From positions 1 through 42,259 of the forward strand of contig JAEDEQ010000007.1 in the NCBI GenBank assembly GCA_016293225.1: a stretch of 42,259 bases of DNA, written 5' to 3'. Origin of the DNA: Clostridiaceae bacterium (GTDB taxonomy: Bacteria; Bacillota; Clostridia; Oscillospirales; Acutalibacteraceae). Made by a program: the position numbers and the translations under genes. Under the pieces are notes generated by a model. The model was not told where the DNA came from, did no database searches, and saw nothing but the letters and a program-made list of their open reading frames with translations. Position 1 is the stretch's first letter. Every line of letters begins with the position of its first letter. Below, in pieces: positions 25,872 to 33,971 of this stretch.

Positions 25872-26131
25872 AGCTTTGACGGAGAAAGCTTTTTCATTGC
25901 TTTTTCAAAAAGAGATGCTCTGCCCCGGCTGAAAGCAGAGCTTTGAAAAAAGGAAAAGTTACCCCTCCCGAGCTGTGCGCCGAGGCAGTTGATAAGGCGT
26001 GCCGTTCTGACCGCGTTAAGGTCTTTCAGAGTGCCGCATTTTTTTGCGGAATACGGGTGGAACCGTGGAACTGAATTTTTCAGCTTCATCCCTTTGCATT
26101 TTATGCTGTGGGTGAGGCTTTTTTATTTTTC
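25872..26131 (+). promoter_or_regulatory. T-box riboswitch, threonine-specific
   Basis: Stem I is bounded by AGCT (25872-25875) with AGCT (25971-25974) and GGAG (25881-25884) with CTCC (25965-25968). Just above, on the 3' side of the specifier loop, is ACC (25961-25963), a threonine codon separated from the lower helix by one base. The distal arm contains GCTCTGC/GCAGAGC. A later hairpin holds CCGCGTTAAGG, and the T-box core ACGGGTGGAACCGTGG lies at 26053-26068. Its TGGA (26058-26061) would pair with the 3' end of uncharged tRNA. Uncharged tRNA-Thr should favour antitermination and thrS expression. This fills most of the 25677-26158 gene-free stretch. Confidence 0.93.
26082..26130 (+). terminator. 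Regulated terminator of the thrS T-box
   Basis: AGCTTCATCCC (26082-26092) pairs with GGGTGAGGCT (26110-26119) with one bulged base, followed by TTTTTATTTTT. It would form when tRNA-Thr is charged. Confidence 0.85.
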
Positions 26132-26158
26132 AGATTACTTATGAAAGGAAGTAAAATC

Positions 26159-28075
26159 ATGATCAATGTTACACTCAAAGGCGGCGTCGTTAAGGAATTT
26201 GAAAACGGCACAACTGTTCTTGAAATTGCAAAAAGTCTCGGTGCGGGACTTTATAAGGCAGCCTGCGGCTGCAAGGTCAACGGAAAGCAGGTCGATCTGC
26301 GTACTCCTCTTGAGGAAGACTGCGAGGTTGAAATTCTCACCTTTGATAGCGCCGAGGGTAAGGAAAATTTCCGCCACACCTGCTCTCATGTTCTTGCACA
26401 GGCTGTTAAACGCCTTTTCCCCGAAACAAAGCTTGCAATCGGCCCTTCAATTGACAACGGCTTTTATTATGACTTCGATTCCGATGTAACTTTCACCCCG
26501 GAAGTTCTTGAACAGATTGAAAAAGAGATGAAGAAGATCGTTAAGGAAGCGCTCGTGCTTGAAAAGTTTGAGCTTGAGCCCGATGAAGCAATCGCTCTTA
26601 TGGAAAGCAGGAATGAGCCTTATAAGGTTGAGCTTATTAAGGAACACGCAAACAAAGGCGAAAAAATCTCGTTCTACCGTCAGGGTGAATTTGAAGAGCT
26701 TTGCGCAGGCCCGCATATTCCCGACACCGGACGCATCAAAGCTTTCAAGCTTACAAGCTGCACCGGTGCATACTGGCGCGGCGATTCAAAGAACAAGATG
26801 CTTCAGAGGATTTACGGCACAGCCTTTACAAAGGCGTCCGAGCTTGAAGCCTATCTTCAGATGATTGAGGAAGCAAAAAAGCGCGATCACAGAAAGCTCG
26901 GAAAGGAACTTGGATTGTTCATGCTCCTTGATGAAGGCCCCGGTTTCCCGTTCTTCCTCCCGAAAGGCATGCTTTTGCGCAACACCCTTATCGACTACTG
27001 GCGTCAGGTACACAAGAAATACGGCTATGTTGAAATAAGCACACCGATGATGCTCAACCGTTCTCTTTGGGAGCGCTCGGGACATTGGGATCACTATAAA
27101 GAGAATATGTATACCACCGTTATTGATGACACCGACTTTGCCATTAAGCCGATGAACTGCCCCGGCGGCATGCTTGTTTATAAATCTCAGCCCCACTCCT
27201 ACCGTGATCTTCCGCTGCGTATGGGCGAGCTCGGTCTTGTTCACCGTCATGAGCTTTCCGGCGCGCTCCACGGACTTTTCCGCGTCCGCTGCTTCACACA
27301 GGACGACGCGCACATCTTCATGACATGGGAACAGATGAAAGACGAGATTAAAAATGTTGTCAAGCTTTTTGATGAAGTCTACAGTGTTTTCGGTCTCACC
27401 TATCAGATTGAAGTTTCAACCATGCCCGAGGATCACATGGGCGATATCAAGGATTGGGAATTTGCAACCGAAACGCTCAAAAAAGCCATTGAGGAAATGG
27501 GTAAGGACTATGTTATCAATGAGGGCGACGGCGCTTTCTACGGCCCGAAGCTTGACTTCCACCTTTCCGATTGCCTCGGAAGGACATGGCAGTGCGGAAC
27601 CATTCAGCTTGATATGCAGCTTCCCGAAAGATTTGAGCTTGAATATACCGGAGCCGACAATGAAAAGCACCGCCCCGTAATGATCCACCGCGTTGTTCTC
27701 GGTTCTATTGAGCGCTTCATCGGCGTTATCACCGAGCACTTTGCCGGTGCATTCCCCGTCTGGCTCGCTCCCGAACAGGTTCGCATTACTCCGATTGCCG
27801 ACAGACACCAGGAAGCGGCATTCGCACTAAAGAAGAAGCTTGAAGAGGCAGGCATCGAGCGCGTTGAAGTTGACACAAGAAGTGAAAAACTCGGCTATAA
27901 GCTGCGCGAAAGCCAGCTTGCCAAGGTTCCCTATACGCTCGTCATAGGCGACAAGGAAGCGGAAAACGGCTGCGTTTCCGTCCGCAAACGCGGCGTCGGA
28001 GACATCGGCTCATATTCAACTGAAGACTTTGAAGCAATGATCAAAAACGACATTGCAACCAAAGCAATATGGTAA
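26159..28075 (+). CDS. thrS: Threonyl-tRNA synthetase
   Basis: 638 residues from ATG 26159 (GAAAGGAAG upstream); an earlier in-frame start would fall inside the T-box terminator. It has an N-terminal TGS domain (about 1-62) and an editing domain with HTCSHVLAQAVKRLF (HxxxH). The class II core has RSGHWDHYKENMYTT, MNCPGGMLVYK (zinc-binding cysteine) and FRVRCFTQDDAHIF. The anticodon-binding domain (about 540-638) begins near VWLAPEQVRITPI. Its leader is a T-box reading ACC, so expression should rise when threonine is short. Confidence 0.98.
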   Translation: MINVTLKGGVVKEFENGTTVLEIAKSLGAGLYKAACGCKVNGKQVDLRTPLEEDCEVEILTFDSAEGKENFRHTCSHVLAQAVKRLFPETKLAIGPSIDNGFYYDFDSDVTFTPEVLEQIEKEMKKIVKEALVLEKFELEPDEAIALMESRNEPYKVELIKEHANKGEKISFYRQGEFEELCAGPHIPDTGRIKAFKLTSCTGAYWRGDSKNKMLQRIYGTAFTKASELEAYLQMIEEAKKRDHRKLGKELGLFMLLDEGPGFPFFLPKGMLLRNTLIDYWRQVHKKYGYVEISTPMMLNRSLWERSGHWDHYKENMYTTVIDDTDFAIKPMNCPGGMLVYKSQPHSYRDLPLRMGELGLVHRHELSGALHGLFRVRCFTQDDAHIFMTWEQMKDEIKNVVKLFDEVYSVFGLTYQIEVSTMPEDHMGDIKDWEFATETLKKAIEEMGKDYVINEGDGAFYGPKLDFHLSDCLGRTWQCGTIQLDMQLPERFELEYTGADNEKHRPVMIHRVVLGSIERFIGVITEHFAGAFPVWLAPEQVRITPIADRHQEAAFALKKKLEEAGIERVEVDTRSEKLGYKLRESQLAKVPYTLVIGDKEAENGCVSVRKRGVGDIGSYSTEDFEAMIKNDIATKAIW

Positions 28076-28109
28076 AAAGCTTTTGCCGATAGACTTTATA
28101 ACAGCAGAA

Positions 28110-28141
28110 CCTCCGCATGGTAAAACGTGCGGAGGCTCTTT
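28110..28141 (+). terminator. Terminator of thrS
   Basis: CCTCCGCA (28110-28117) pairs with TGCGGAGG (28128-28135), followed by CTCTTTTC. It lies between the convergent thrS and SGNH genes. Confidence 0.8.
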
Positions 28142-28169
28142 TCATAGTTTTACATTTTTAGTATACGGC

Positions 28170-29240
28170 TTATTTTGCCGAGGCTGCGGTAAGCTCTGCA
28201 GCGGTTGTACTTTCAGCTTTGTTTTTATTTTTCTTAGATTTTTTCTCGGTTCGTTTCTCATGTTTTTTCAACGCATCGGCAAGCTCAAGATTGAATTTTT
28301 CAACCGAATCAAACCAGCCTTTATAATCAGGGTTGCTTCTTTTGTCAGTGAATTCACCGCTCGAAGCAAGGTAGTTTCCGAGATAAGCGGTTGTTTTCAG
28401 CGCACCGTAATAATTCATATGGTCGCCCTTGTCATAGGTATCCGTTTCCCAATTAATAGGTATTTCCTCTTTTAAAACATTCATGTCAATATATTCAACG
28501 CCGATATCCTTTGCAAAACGGGCAATACTGTTGTGCTTTTTATAATTATAATTTTTTGTGCTCGGCATGCTCAAAAAAACAAGCTTTGCGCCTTTGCTGC
28601 TGCAAAAGTCACTGACTCGCTTAATATAATTCGCATTCTTTTCCGGTATCGGCTGAATTTCATCGGTATAGCTCATGTAGCCCTTAACTTTTGCCGGCTT
28701 TGATTTAACGCTGAGCCTGTAGCCCTTGTCGTCAACAGTATACGAATAATGAGAAGAGGAGAACAAACTATTCCATTTGAAGTGGTCGAAGCGCACATAT
28801 TTCAAGCGCGTATGATAACGGAAAAACGGGACAAGCCGCTCCGCTTTGTTGACCAGAACGTCGGACACGGTAAATTCCCTGAAAAAGCTGTTGGTTTCAA
28901 TGAAAACATATTTGGGCTTCTGGTGGCTCATTGCTTTTTCAAGCAGCTCAAGTGAATAATACAGACGCTGCGACGGAGTTGAGCAGACATAGCCCGTGAT
29001 TCCGTGCTCCTGCCAGATTTTTAGCGGCATAATGCCCCGGTAGGATTCGCTGTCGCCGATAAAGACCGCGTCAATGGTGTTCGCCGGTTCGCTGATTATT
29101 CCAACGGCAGAATAATCCTTCATTCCGTCCTCTTTTGAGTTGCCCTTCGGCTCAACAAGCGTTGAACCGAAGACGAGTGAGCCGATAATCAGAGAAGCAA
29201 AAAGCAGACTGCAAAGGATATTCTTAACAACGGTTTTCAT
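28170..29240 (-). CDS. Membrane-anchored SGNH/DltD-like protein of an envelope acylation operon
   Basis: 356 residues. One N-terminal membrane helix (about 7-27) places the rest outside. GDSES (62-66) resembles the SGNH block I nucleophile, and DKGDHMNYYG near residue 285 supplies a DxxH-type pair, as in DltD, AlgJ and AlgX proteins that act with MBOAT acyltransferases. The C-terminus is a Lys-rich tail (KKHEKRTEKKSKKNKNK) followed by Ala/Thr. AAGGAGG precedes the ATG, 12 bases after the MBOAT gene. It would transfer or help transfer an acyl group to a surface polymer. Last gene of the operon; the polymer is unknown. Confidence 0.8.
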   Translation of the reverse strand: MKTVVKNILCSLLFASLIIGSLVFGSTLVEPKGNSKEDGMKDYSAVGIISEPANTIDAVFIGDSESYRGIMPLKIWQEHGITGYVCSTPSQRLYYSLELLEKAMSHQKPKYVFIETNSFFREFTVSDVLVNKAERLVPFFRYHTRLKYVRFDHFKWNSLFSSSHYSYTVDDKGYRLSVKSKPAKVKGYMSYTDEIQPIPEKNANYIKRVSDFCSSKGAKLVFLSMPSTKNYNYKKHNSIARFAKDIGVEYIDMNVLKEEIPINWETDTYDKGDHMNYYGALKTTAYLGNYLASSGEFTDKRSNPDYKGWFDSVEKFNLELADALKKHEKRTEKKSKKNKNKAESTTAAELTAASAK

Positions 29241-29252
29241 AATGCAGCCTCC

Positions 29253-30845
29253 TTAAAAATTAGCATATATCGGGTCAACGGGAATGTAATCCGGTCCGTA
29301 TGCTCCGAATACAAAGATGAACATTACCATTAAATAGAGAAGTATCCAGCGCAGAACAACGTTCCTTTTCCTCAGCGATTCGCGGACATTGACGCCTTTT
29401 TCGTTAAGCAGGCTTATGACAAAGACAAGCGCAAGCGCAACGCCGAGCGACACGATTCCGCCGTGGCTTATCTTGAATGTCGAACCCAAAAAATCGCCGA
29501 TTGTAGGGAAAGTAAAATCGGTAACCGCTTTTTTGATCATTCCGAAGCCGTCCGAAAGGGTCTCGGCACGGAAAAACAGTTCGCCGATAACAACAAAAAC
29601 AAAGGTTCTGATAATCTGTATCAGTCGGTATCCGAACCATTCGGGATTAATGTGAAGCTTTTTGTTAACAGCGGAAACAAGCGGCGCAACCATGCTTCCG
29701 ATAAGTATCAGCACAAAGTGATACATTCCGAAGAAAATGTATGTCCACCCTGCCCCGTGCCAAAGGCCGTTGCAAAGCCAGACGCAAAACAGCGCAATAC
29801 TTCCGGCAAGCAAGGGACCGAAGTGGTTGCCGAGCTTTTTCCGCGCCGAGGAGGTCAGCTTTTTCATGGGCTTTGACATGGTAACAGGATAGAAAATGTA
29901 ATCTCTGAACCATGCGCCGAGCGTAATGTGCCATCTCTGCCAGAATTCGGAAATTGTTTTTGAAAAGAACGGACGGCGGAAATTTTCCGGCATTTCAACG
30001 CCAAAAATCTGTGCCGCACCCATAACGGCGTCCATGGCGCCCGAAAAGTCGGCGTAAAGCTGAATGGTATAGAATACAGCGGCAATTACAACGGTTCCGC
30101 CCGGGTATTCGTTGTAATTATTGAACATTTCCTTAACAGGAGCATTGAGCCTGTCGGCAATAACAATTTTTTTCAAAAGACCGTAGGCAAAGCGCTCAAG
30201 ACCGAGAACAAGATTTTCATATCTTATCTTTTCAACGTTCCAGAGCTTCATAGCCGTCTGCTCGTAGCGGCAGATGGGACCTTCAACAATCTGCGGAAAG
30301 AACGACATGAAAAGACCGAGACGGAAAATATTATCATCTGCTTTTGTCGTTCCCCTGTATACGTCAAACACATATGAAAACGCCTGCAAGGAAAAGAAAG
30401 AAATACCTATCGGCTGAAGATACGAAGGAACATCGAACCTGAACGAAAAGCCGAAAAACTCAAACAAAGAATTGATGTTCCCTGTAAAAAACGGCGAGTA
30501 CTTCAGAACAAGCAAAACGCCGATATGTAAAACGGCTGCAAGCGCAAGCACCCTGCGGCTTTTTGCAACATACTGCTTTTTAATCTCTTTACGGTTTTCC
30601 CTGTCGGCAGCTTTCACTGCGGCAACCTTTTGAGTATTTATCCTGTCAAGCCACAAAGCGAAGTAGTGAATTGAAAGAATTGATAAGATGAGATAGATTA
30701 TAAGGTTTCCGCTGATTAGCCAATAGAAAACAAAGCTTTCAATCAAAAGAAAATACTTTTTTGCCTTTTGCGGAACAATGCTGTATAATATTAAACTTGC
30801 AGGAAAAAAGATGACAAGGTATGCCGCCGATGAAAACGAGGTCAT
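29253..30845 (-). CDS. MBOAT family membrane acyltransferase (DltB/AlgI-like)
   Basis: 530 residues if started at the ATG at 30845, which gives the usual family start FSSAAYLVIFFP; an in-frame ATG at 30887 is an alternative. About ten membrane helices. ADFSGAMDAVMGAAQIFG, EFWQRWHITLGAWFRDYIFYP and the invariant-histidine motif CNGLWHGAGWTYIFFG are the MBOAT signatures. Family members pass acyl groups from a cytoplasmic thioester across the membrane. The upstream carrier protein and ligase and the downstream SGNH gene fit a DltB-like role. A strong hairpin (30902-30930) separates it from the carrier gene. Confidence 0.93.
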   Translation of the reverse strand: MTSFSSAAYLVIFFPASLILYSIVPQKAKKYFLLIESFVFYWLISGNLIIYLILSILSIHYFALWLDRINTQKVAAVKAADRENRKEIKKQYVAKSRRVLALAAVLHIGVLLVLKYSPFFTGNINSLFEFFGFSFRFDVPSYLQPIGISFFSLQAFSYVFDVYRGTTKADDNIFRLGLFMSFFPQIVEGPICRYEQTAMKLWNVEKIRYENLVLGLERFAYGLLKKIVIADRLNAPVKEMFNNYNEYPGGTVVIAAVFYTIQLYADFSGAMDAVMGAAQIFGVEMPENFRRPFFSKTISEFWQRWHITLGAWFRDYIFYPVTMSKPMKKLTSSARKKLGNHFGPLLAGSIALFCVWLCNGLWHGAGWTYIFFGMYHFVLILIGSMVAPLVSAVNKKLHINPEWFGYRLIQIIRTFVFVVIGELFFRAETLSDGFGMIKKAVTDFTFPTIGDFLGSTFKISHGGIVSLGVALALVFVISLLNEKGVNVRESLRKRNVVLRWILLYLMVMFIFVFGAYGPDYIPVDPIYANF

Positions 30846-30901
30846 TTCGCCGAGACTTCCCGCAAGCAAAAAATCTGTAAACTTCATCGTTTTAACAACC
30901 G

Positions 30902-30930
30902 GGCGGCGCATATTAAACAACTGCGCCGCC
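30902..30930 (-). other. Strong intercistronic hairpin between carrier and MBOAT genes
   Basis: GGCGGCGCA (30902-30910) pairs perfectly with TGCGCCGCC (30922-30930) around 11 bases. On the minus strand no T-run follows (CGGTTGTT), so it may set the carrier:MBOAT expression ratio by processing or partial termination. Confidence 0.6.
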
Positions 30931-30943
30931 GCCTTTCTCAGTT

Positions 30944-31174
30944 TTAGTCTTCGTCCTGAAGACGTTCAATCATCTTCATCATGGCCTTTGCTGAGTTGAA
31001 ATTCGCCGGAATGATATCAACGGCCGGAATGGTGATGTCAAACTCATCTTCAATTTCCGCAACAAGGGAAATGATTGAAAGCGAGCTGAGAATGTGTCCG
31101 TCGATAAGATTTTCCGCAGTTGCGTAATCAACATCGGGCTGGATATCCTCCAGAATTTCAATAAGTTTTTCCAT
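30944..31174 (-). CDS. Acyl carrier protein (DltC-like)
   Basis: 76 residues, acidic, four-helix carrier size. The segment ILSSLSIISLVAEIEDEF aligns with the phosphopantetheine site of carrier proteins (usually DSL); S31 is the likely attachment serine, but the preceding Asp is replaced by Ser30. The acidic helix II (EIEDEFDI) is kept. It starts at ATG with AAAGGAAG, 5 bases after the decarboxylase stop. It would carry the activated amino acid as a thioester between the ligase, the decarboxylase and the MBOAT protein. Confidence 0.88.
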   Translation of the reverse strand: MEKLIEILEDIQPDVDYATAENLIDGHILSSLSIISLVAEIEDEFDITIPAVDIIPANFNSAKAMMKMIERLQDED

Positions 31175-31179
31175 ATCTA

Positions 31180-32346
31180 TTACTTCCTTTCAATATTTGG
31201 CATATTAAGCGAGGATGTTTCAAAGCTTTTTCTGACAAGCTGATATTCATCCGCTTTTTTAAGATAAACGGCCGGAATTTCACGGCTCAAAAACAGCGAA
31301 ATACACTCTGTCATGCAATAGGCTCCCGTGTTTTCAAAGCAGAGCAGATCGCCTATTGAAACATCCGGCAAAGAGACCTGCTTTGCAACGATATCATTCA
31401 TTGAACAAAGCGAGCCGCAAATGTTCCATTCGGCGGTGTTCGGTTTGTTTTCCTTTCCGCAGACGGAAAAAATCGGCTGTTTCATTGCCATATGCTGACC
31501 GAAATAGACAAGATGGTGCATACCTCCGTCAATAAGAATATAGTTTTGTCCTTTGTTGTGCTTGATGTCAACAATGTGAGTATAATAGCTGCCGCAGCAG
31601 GCCGCCATGCTCCTTCCGAGTTCAAGCACAATCTTAACTTTATTCTGCATTGAATCAATGATATCTGAAAAGCCCTTAAGAAGATCCTCTTCGTTAACAT
31701 CTTCGCCCTCAAAATACGCCACGGGAAAACCGGGACCGTATTCAAGCTCCTTTGATTCAAAACCGTATTCCTCGCGCAGGAAGGTCAAAAGCTCATCAAG
31801 CTTGCATACTTCGCGTTTAAGCTTTTTGAGCGAGGTCTTCTGGGTTCCGGAAAAGAACTGAAGACCGTGAATATCAAGATTTTTATATTTGCTTCTTTCG
31901 GCAATAATGTTCTTGATTTCGCCCGAATCCATGCCGAACTGACTGTCGTTGGTGAGCCTTAAAAGCACGGGCAGAACGCGGTCATATTTTTCCGAAAGGG
32001 AGCAAAGCATTTCAAACTGAGTCAGAGATTCAACGGTATATATTCTTCCGTCATGCTCGGCAACCATTTTTTCAATGACCGAGGGCGTTTTGTAAACTCC
32101 TGAGATTACCATATCCTTATCGTCAACGCCGAGAGCGGTGCAGATTTCCGCCTCACCCGGCGAGCAGACTTCAAATCTGCCGATTTTTCCGATAAACTCA
32201 CCGATAATAAAGGTGTTAGCTTTGACCGCATAGCAAAGCTCTACTCTTTCGGAAAGCTTCTTTTTAAGATAGGCGGCGCGTTGCAAAAGTCGGTCAATAT
32301 CAAAGACATAGAACGCGGTTTCGCTGTTTGGTATCAGATTGTTCAA
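31180..32346 (-). CDS. Fold-type-III PLP-dependent decarboxylase (carrier-linked amino acid decarboxylase-like)
   Basis: 388 residues starting at a TTG that overlaps the ligase stop (TTGA), with GGAGGTG and AAGGA upstream. K42 (YAVKANT) is the PLP lysine; CGSLCSMND (C314, D318) and GAYCMTE (Y343) match the second-subunit active-site motifs of lysine/ornithine/DAP decarboxylases. Unusual forms are GLQFFSGTQ (161-169), where LysA has GLHxHIGSQ, ELGR (242-245) for EPGR, and YGPGFPVAYFEGE for the glycine loop. These resemble what I recall of BtrK and exosortase-associated decarboxylases, which lie next to a ligase and a carrier. True LysA is less likely given the operon. Confidence 0.82.
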   Translation of the reverse strand: MNNLIPNSETAFYVFDIDRLLQRAAYLKKKLSERVELCYAVKANTFIIGEFIGKIGRFEVCSPGEAEICTALGVDDKDMVISGVYKTPSVIEKMVAEHDGRIYTVESLTQFEMLCSLSEKYDRVLPVLLRLTNDSQFGMDSGEIKNIIAERSKYKNLDIHGLQFFSGTQKTSLKKLKREVCKLDELLTFLREEYGFESKELEYGPGFPVAYFEGEDVNEEDLLKGFSDIIDSMQNKVKIVLELGRSMAACCGSYYTHIVDIKHNKGQNYILIDGGMHHLVYFGQHMAMKQPIFSVCGKENKPNTAEWNICGSLCSMNDIVAKQVSLPDVSIGDLLCFENTGAYCMTECISLFLSREIPAVYLKKADEYQLVRKSFETSSLNMPNIERK

Positions 32347-33875
32347 TTTTTCCTTGCACCTCCGTTTTCTTCAAGGGCTCTGCGGTCAATTTTACCGTTT
32401 TTTGTCAGCGGCATTTCCTCAACACGCCTTATCATTCCCGGAATCATGAACGCCGGGAGCTTTTCTTTCATTTCGTTGTGAAGCTCTTCCTTTTCGATTG
32501 AACCGACGTAGAAGCCCTTAAGGCGCGACTTTTTTTCGTCAAAAAGGCAGCAGCACCTTTCAACTCCGTCAATGGCGCCCATTGCGCGTTCAATCTCCTC
32601 AAGTTCAATCCTGTGACCCATATATTTAATTTGGAAATCCTTGCGTCCGCAGAAGAACAGCTCCCCGTTTTCGCCGTAGCGTCCAAGGTCACCGGTTCTG
32701 TAAATCAGCTCAGGATAATACTGATTGAGCGGATTTTGAACAAAGTGCGCCCTGTTCTGCTCATCGCAGGCATAGTAGCCGAGGGCAAGAGCGGTGCCGC
32801 GTACACAGATTTCGCCGATATTATCTGCCCCGGTAACCTTTTTGTCCTCGCCGTCAAGCAGAAAAACGTCCTCGTTCAAAAACGGCTTTCCGATGGGGAT
32901 ACCGTTTGAGTAATCCCTGTTCTTTTCAAGAATGTGATATGTGCAGTTGCAGGTAATTTCGGTAGGGCCGTAAAGGTTAACATACATTGCGTCGGGCAGA
33001 TGCTTAAAAAAGCCTTTGAGCGCTTTAAGCGGCATGACCTCTCCGCTGAAAAGAATCTTTTTAACGGTTTCGGGCGTTCTGTAATCAAGCGCATGAAAGG
33101 TGCTGAGAAGACACAGCGCGGAGACTGCCCAGATCATTACGGTAACTTTTTTTTCACACAAATAGTCAATAAGCTCGGCAGGCGCAGAAAAAAGCCTGCG
33201 CGGAACAACGGCAAGCGTTGCCGAACACTTGAACGCCGTATAAATATCCTTAACCGAAACATCAAAATCAAACGGCGCCTGATTTGCAAAAACGTCAGCT
33301 TCCGAAAAGCCGAAGGTTTCTGAAAAGCAGTCGATAAAATCAATAACACTGCGGTGGGAAACGGCAATGCCCTTCGGCGTGCCGGTTGAGCCGGATGTAA
33401 AGTTAATGTAAAGCGGATCGGTGTCAATGACGCGCTCCCTCACGCCTTCAAGCACACTCTCGTCGTTCTTTTCGCTCAGAAGCTGTTCAAAAGTCACAAT
33501 ATCAAAGCCGCTGAAAATGCTTGCGGCCTTTTCTATTAATTCATCGCTCGTGATGATAAGCGCAGGTCTGAGCACAAAGGCCATTTTTGAAAGCCTTTCC
33601 GACGGAAGCTCCGTGCTGAACGAGCTGTAAAAGCAACCGGCAAAGCAGGCGCCGAGCATTGCGCAGAGAGAATCCGTGTTCTTTTCCATATATACGCCGA
33701 CCGGCTTTTTTTCACCCGTTCTCAGATAAATACCGGCTCCGACAGAACGGCAAACGCTGTAAAGCTGCGAATATGAAAGGGACTTTTTTTCATCGGTAAC
33801 GGCGGTTTTATCCGGGTAAAGCCTGAGTGAATTTTCGATATATGATAAAACATTGTACTTCATTAAAAATATCAT
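32343..33875 (-). CDS. Amino-acid adenylation enzyme (DltA-like, AMP-forming)
   Basis: 510 residues from ATG 33875 (AGGA 6 bases upstream); an internal ATG at 33863 gives the more usual N-terminus but lacks a well-placed site. Adenylation motifs in order are NFTSGSTGTPKG (A3), NQAPFDFDVSVKDIY (A4), NLYGPTE (A5), YRTGDLGRY (A7), GRKDFQIKYMGHRIE (A8) and LTKNGKIDRRAL (A10, K495). The Asp of FDFD (D205) matches the residue that holds the amino group in DltA and NRPS domains, so an amino acid is the likely substrate. The FCGE segment of DltA is FSGE here. First gene of the operon; no condensation or carrier domain is fused. Confidence 0.88.
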   Translation of the reverse strand: MIFLMKYNVLSYIENSLRLYPDKTAVTDEKKSLSYSQLYSVCRSVGAGIYLRTGEKKPVGVYMEKNTDSLCAMLGACFAGCFYSSFSTELPSERLSKMAFVLRPALIITSDELIEKAASIFSGFDIVTFEQLLSEKNDESVLEGVRERVIDTDPLYINFTSGSTGTPKGIAVSHRSVIDFIDCFSETFGFSEADVFANQAPFDFDVSVKDIYTAFKCSATLAVVPRRLFSAPAELIDYLCEKKVTVMIWAVSALCLLSTFHALDYRTPETVKKILFSGEVMPLKALKGFFKHLPDAMYVNLYGPTEITCNCTYHILEKNRDYSNGIPIGKPFLNEDVFLLDGEDKKVTGADNIGEICVRGTALALGYYACDEQNRAHFVQNPLNQYYPELIYRTGDLGRYGENGELFFCGRKDFQIKYMGHRIELEEIERAMGAIDGVERCCCLFDEKKSRLKGFYVGSIEKEELHNEMKEKLPAFMIPGMIRRVEEMPLTKNGKIDRRALEENGGARKN

Positions 33876-33971
33876 TATCCTTCCTGCTGCAAAGTACAAG
33901 AAAAGCTGAAACAACGCCGCAGCCGGGCGAAACGCAAATTAATTTTTAAGCCGATTTTCCTGCGGAAAGTA

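Noticed and set aside
26786..27313. Minus-strand frame of 175 codons inside thrS
   Set aside because: It is a shadow of a highly conserved gene with no start signal; the composition is that of antisense codons.
31180..32346. Plain diaminopimelate decarboxylase (lysA) call
   Set aside because: The fold fits, but both histidines of the LysA HxH motif and the EPGR form are missing and the gene sits inside a ligase-carrier-MBOAT operon, so a carrier-linked or other role is more likely.
28170..33875. Standard dltABCD D-alanylation operon
   Set aside because: The decarboxylase is an extra gene, the gene order is ligase-decarboxylase-carrier-MBOAT-SGNH, no DltX-like peptide is seen, and key residues differ. 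I therefore did not assign dlt symbols.
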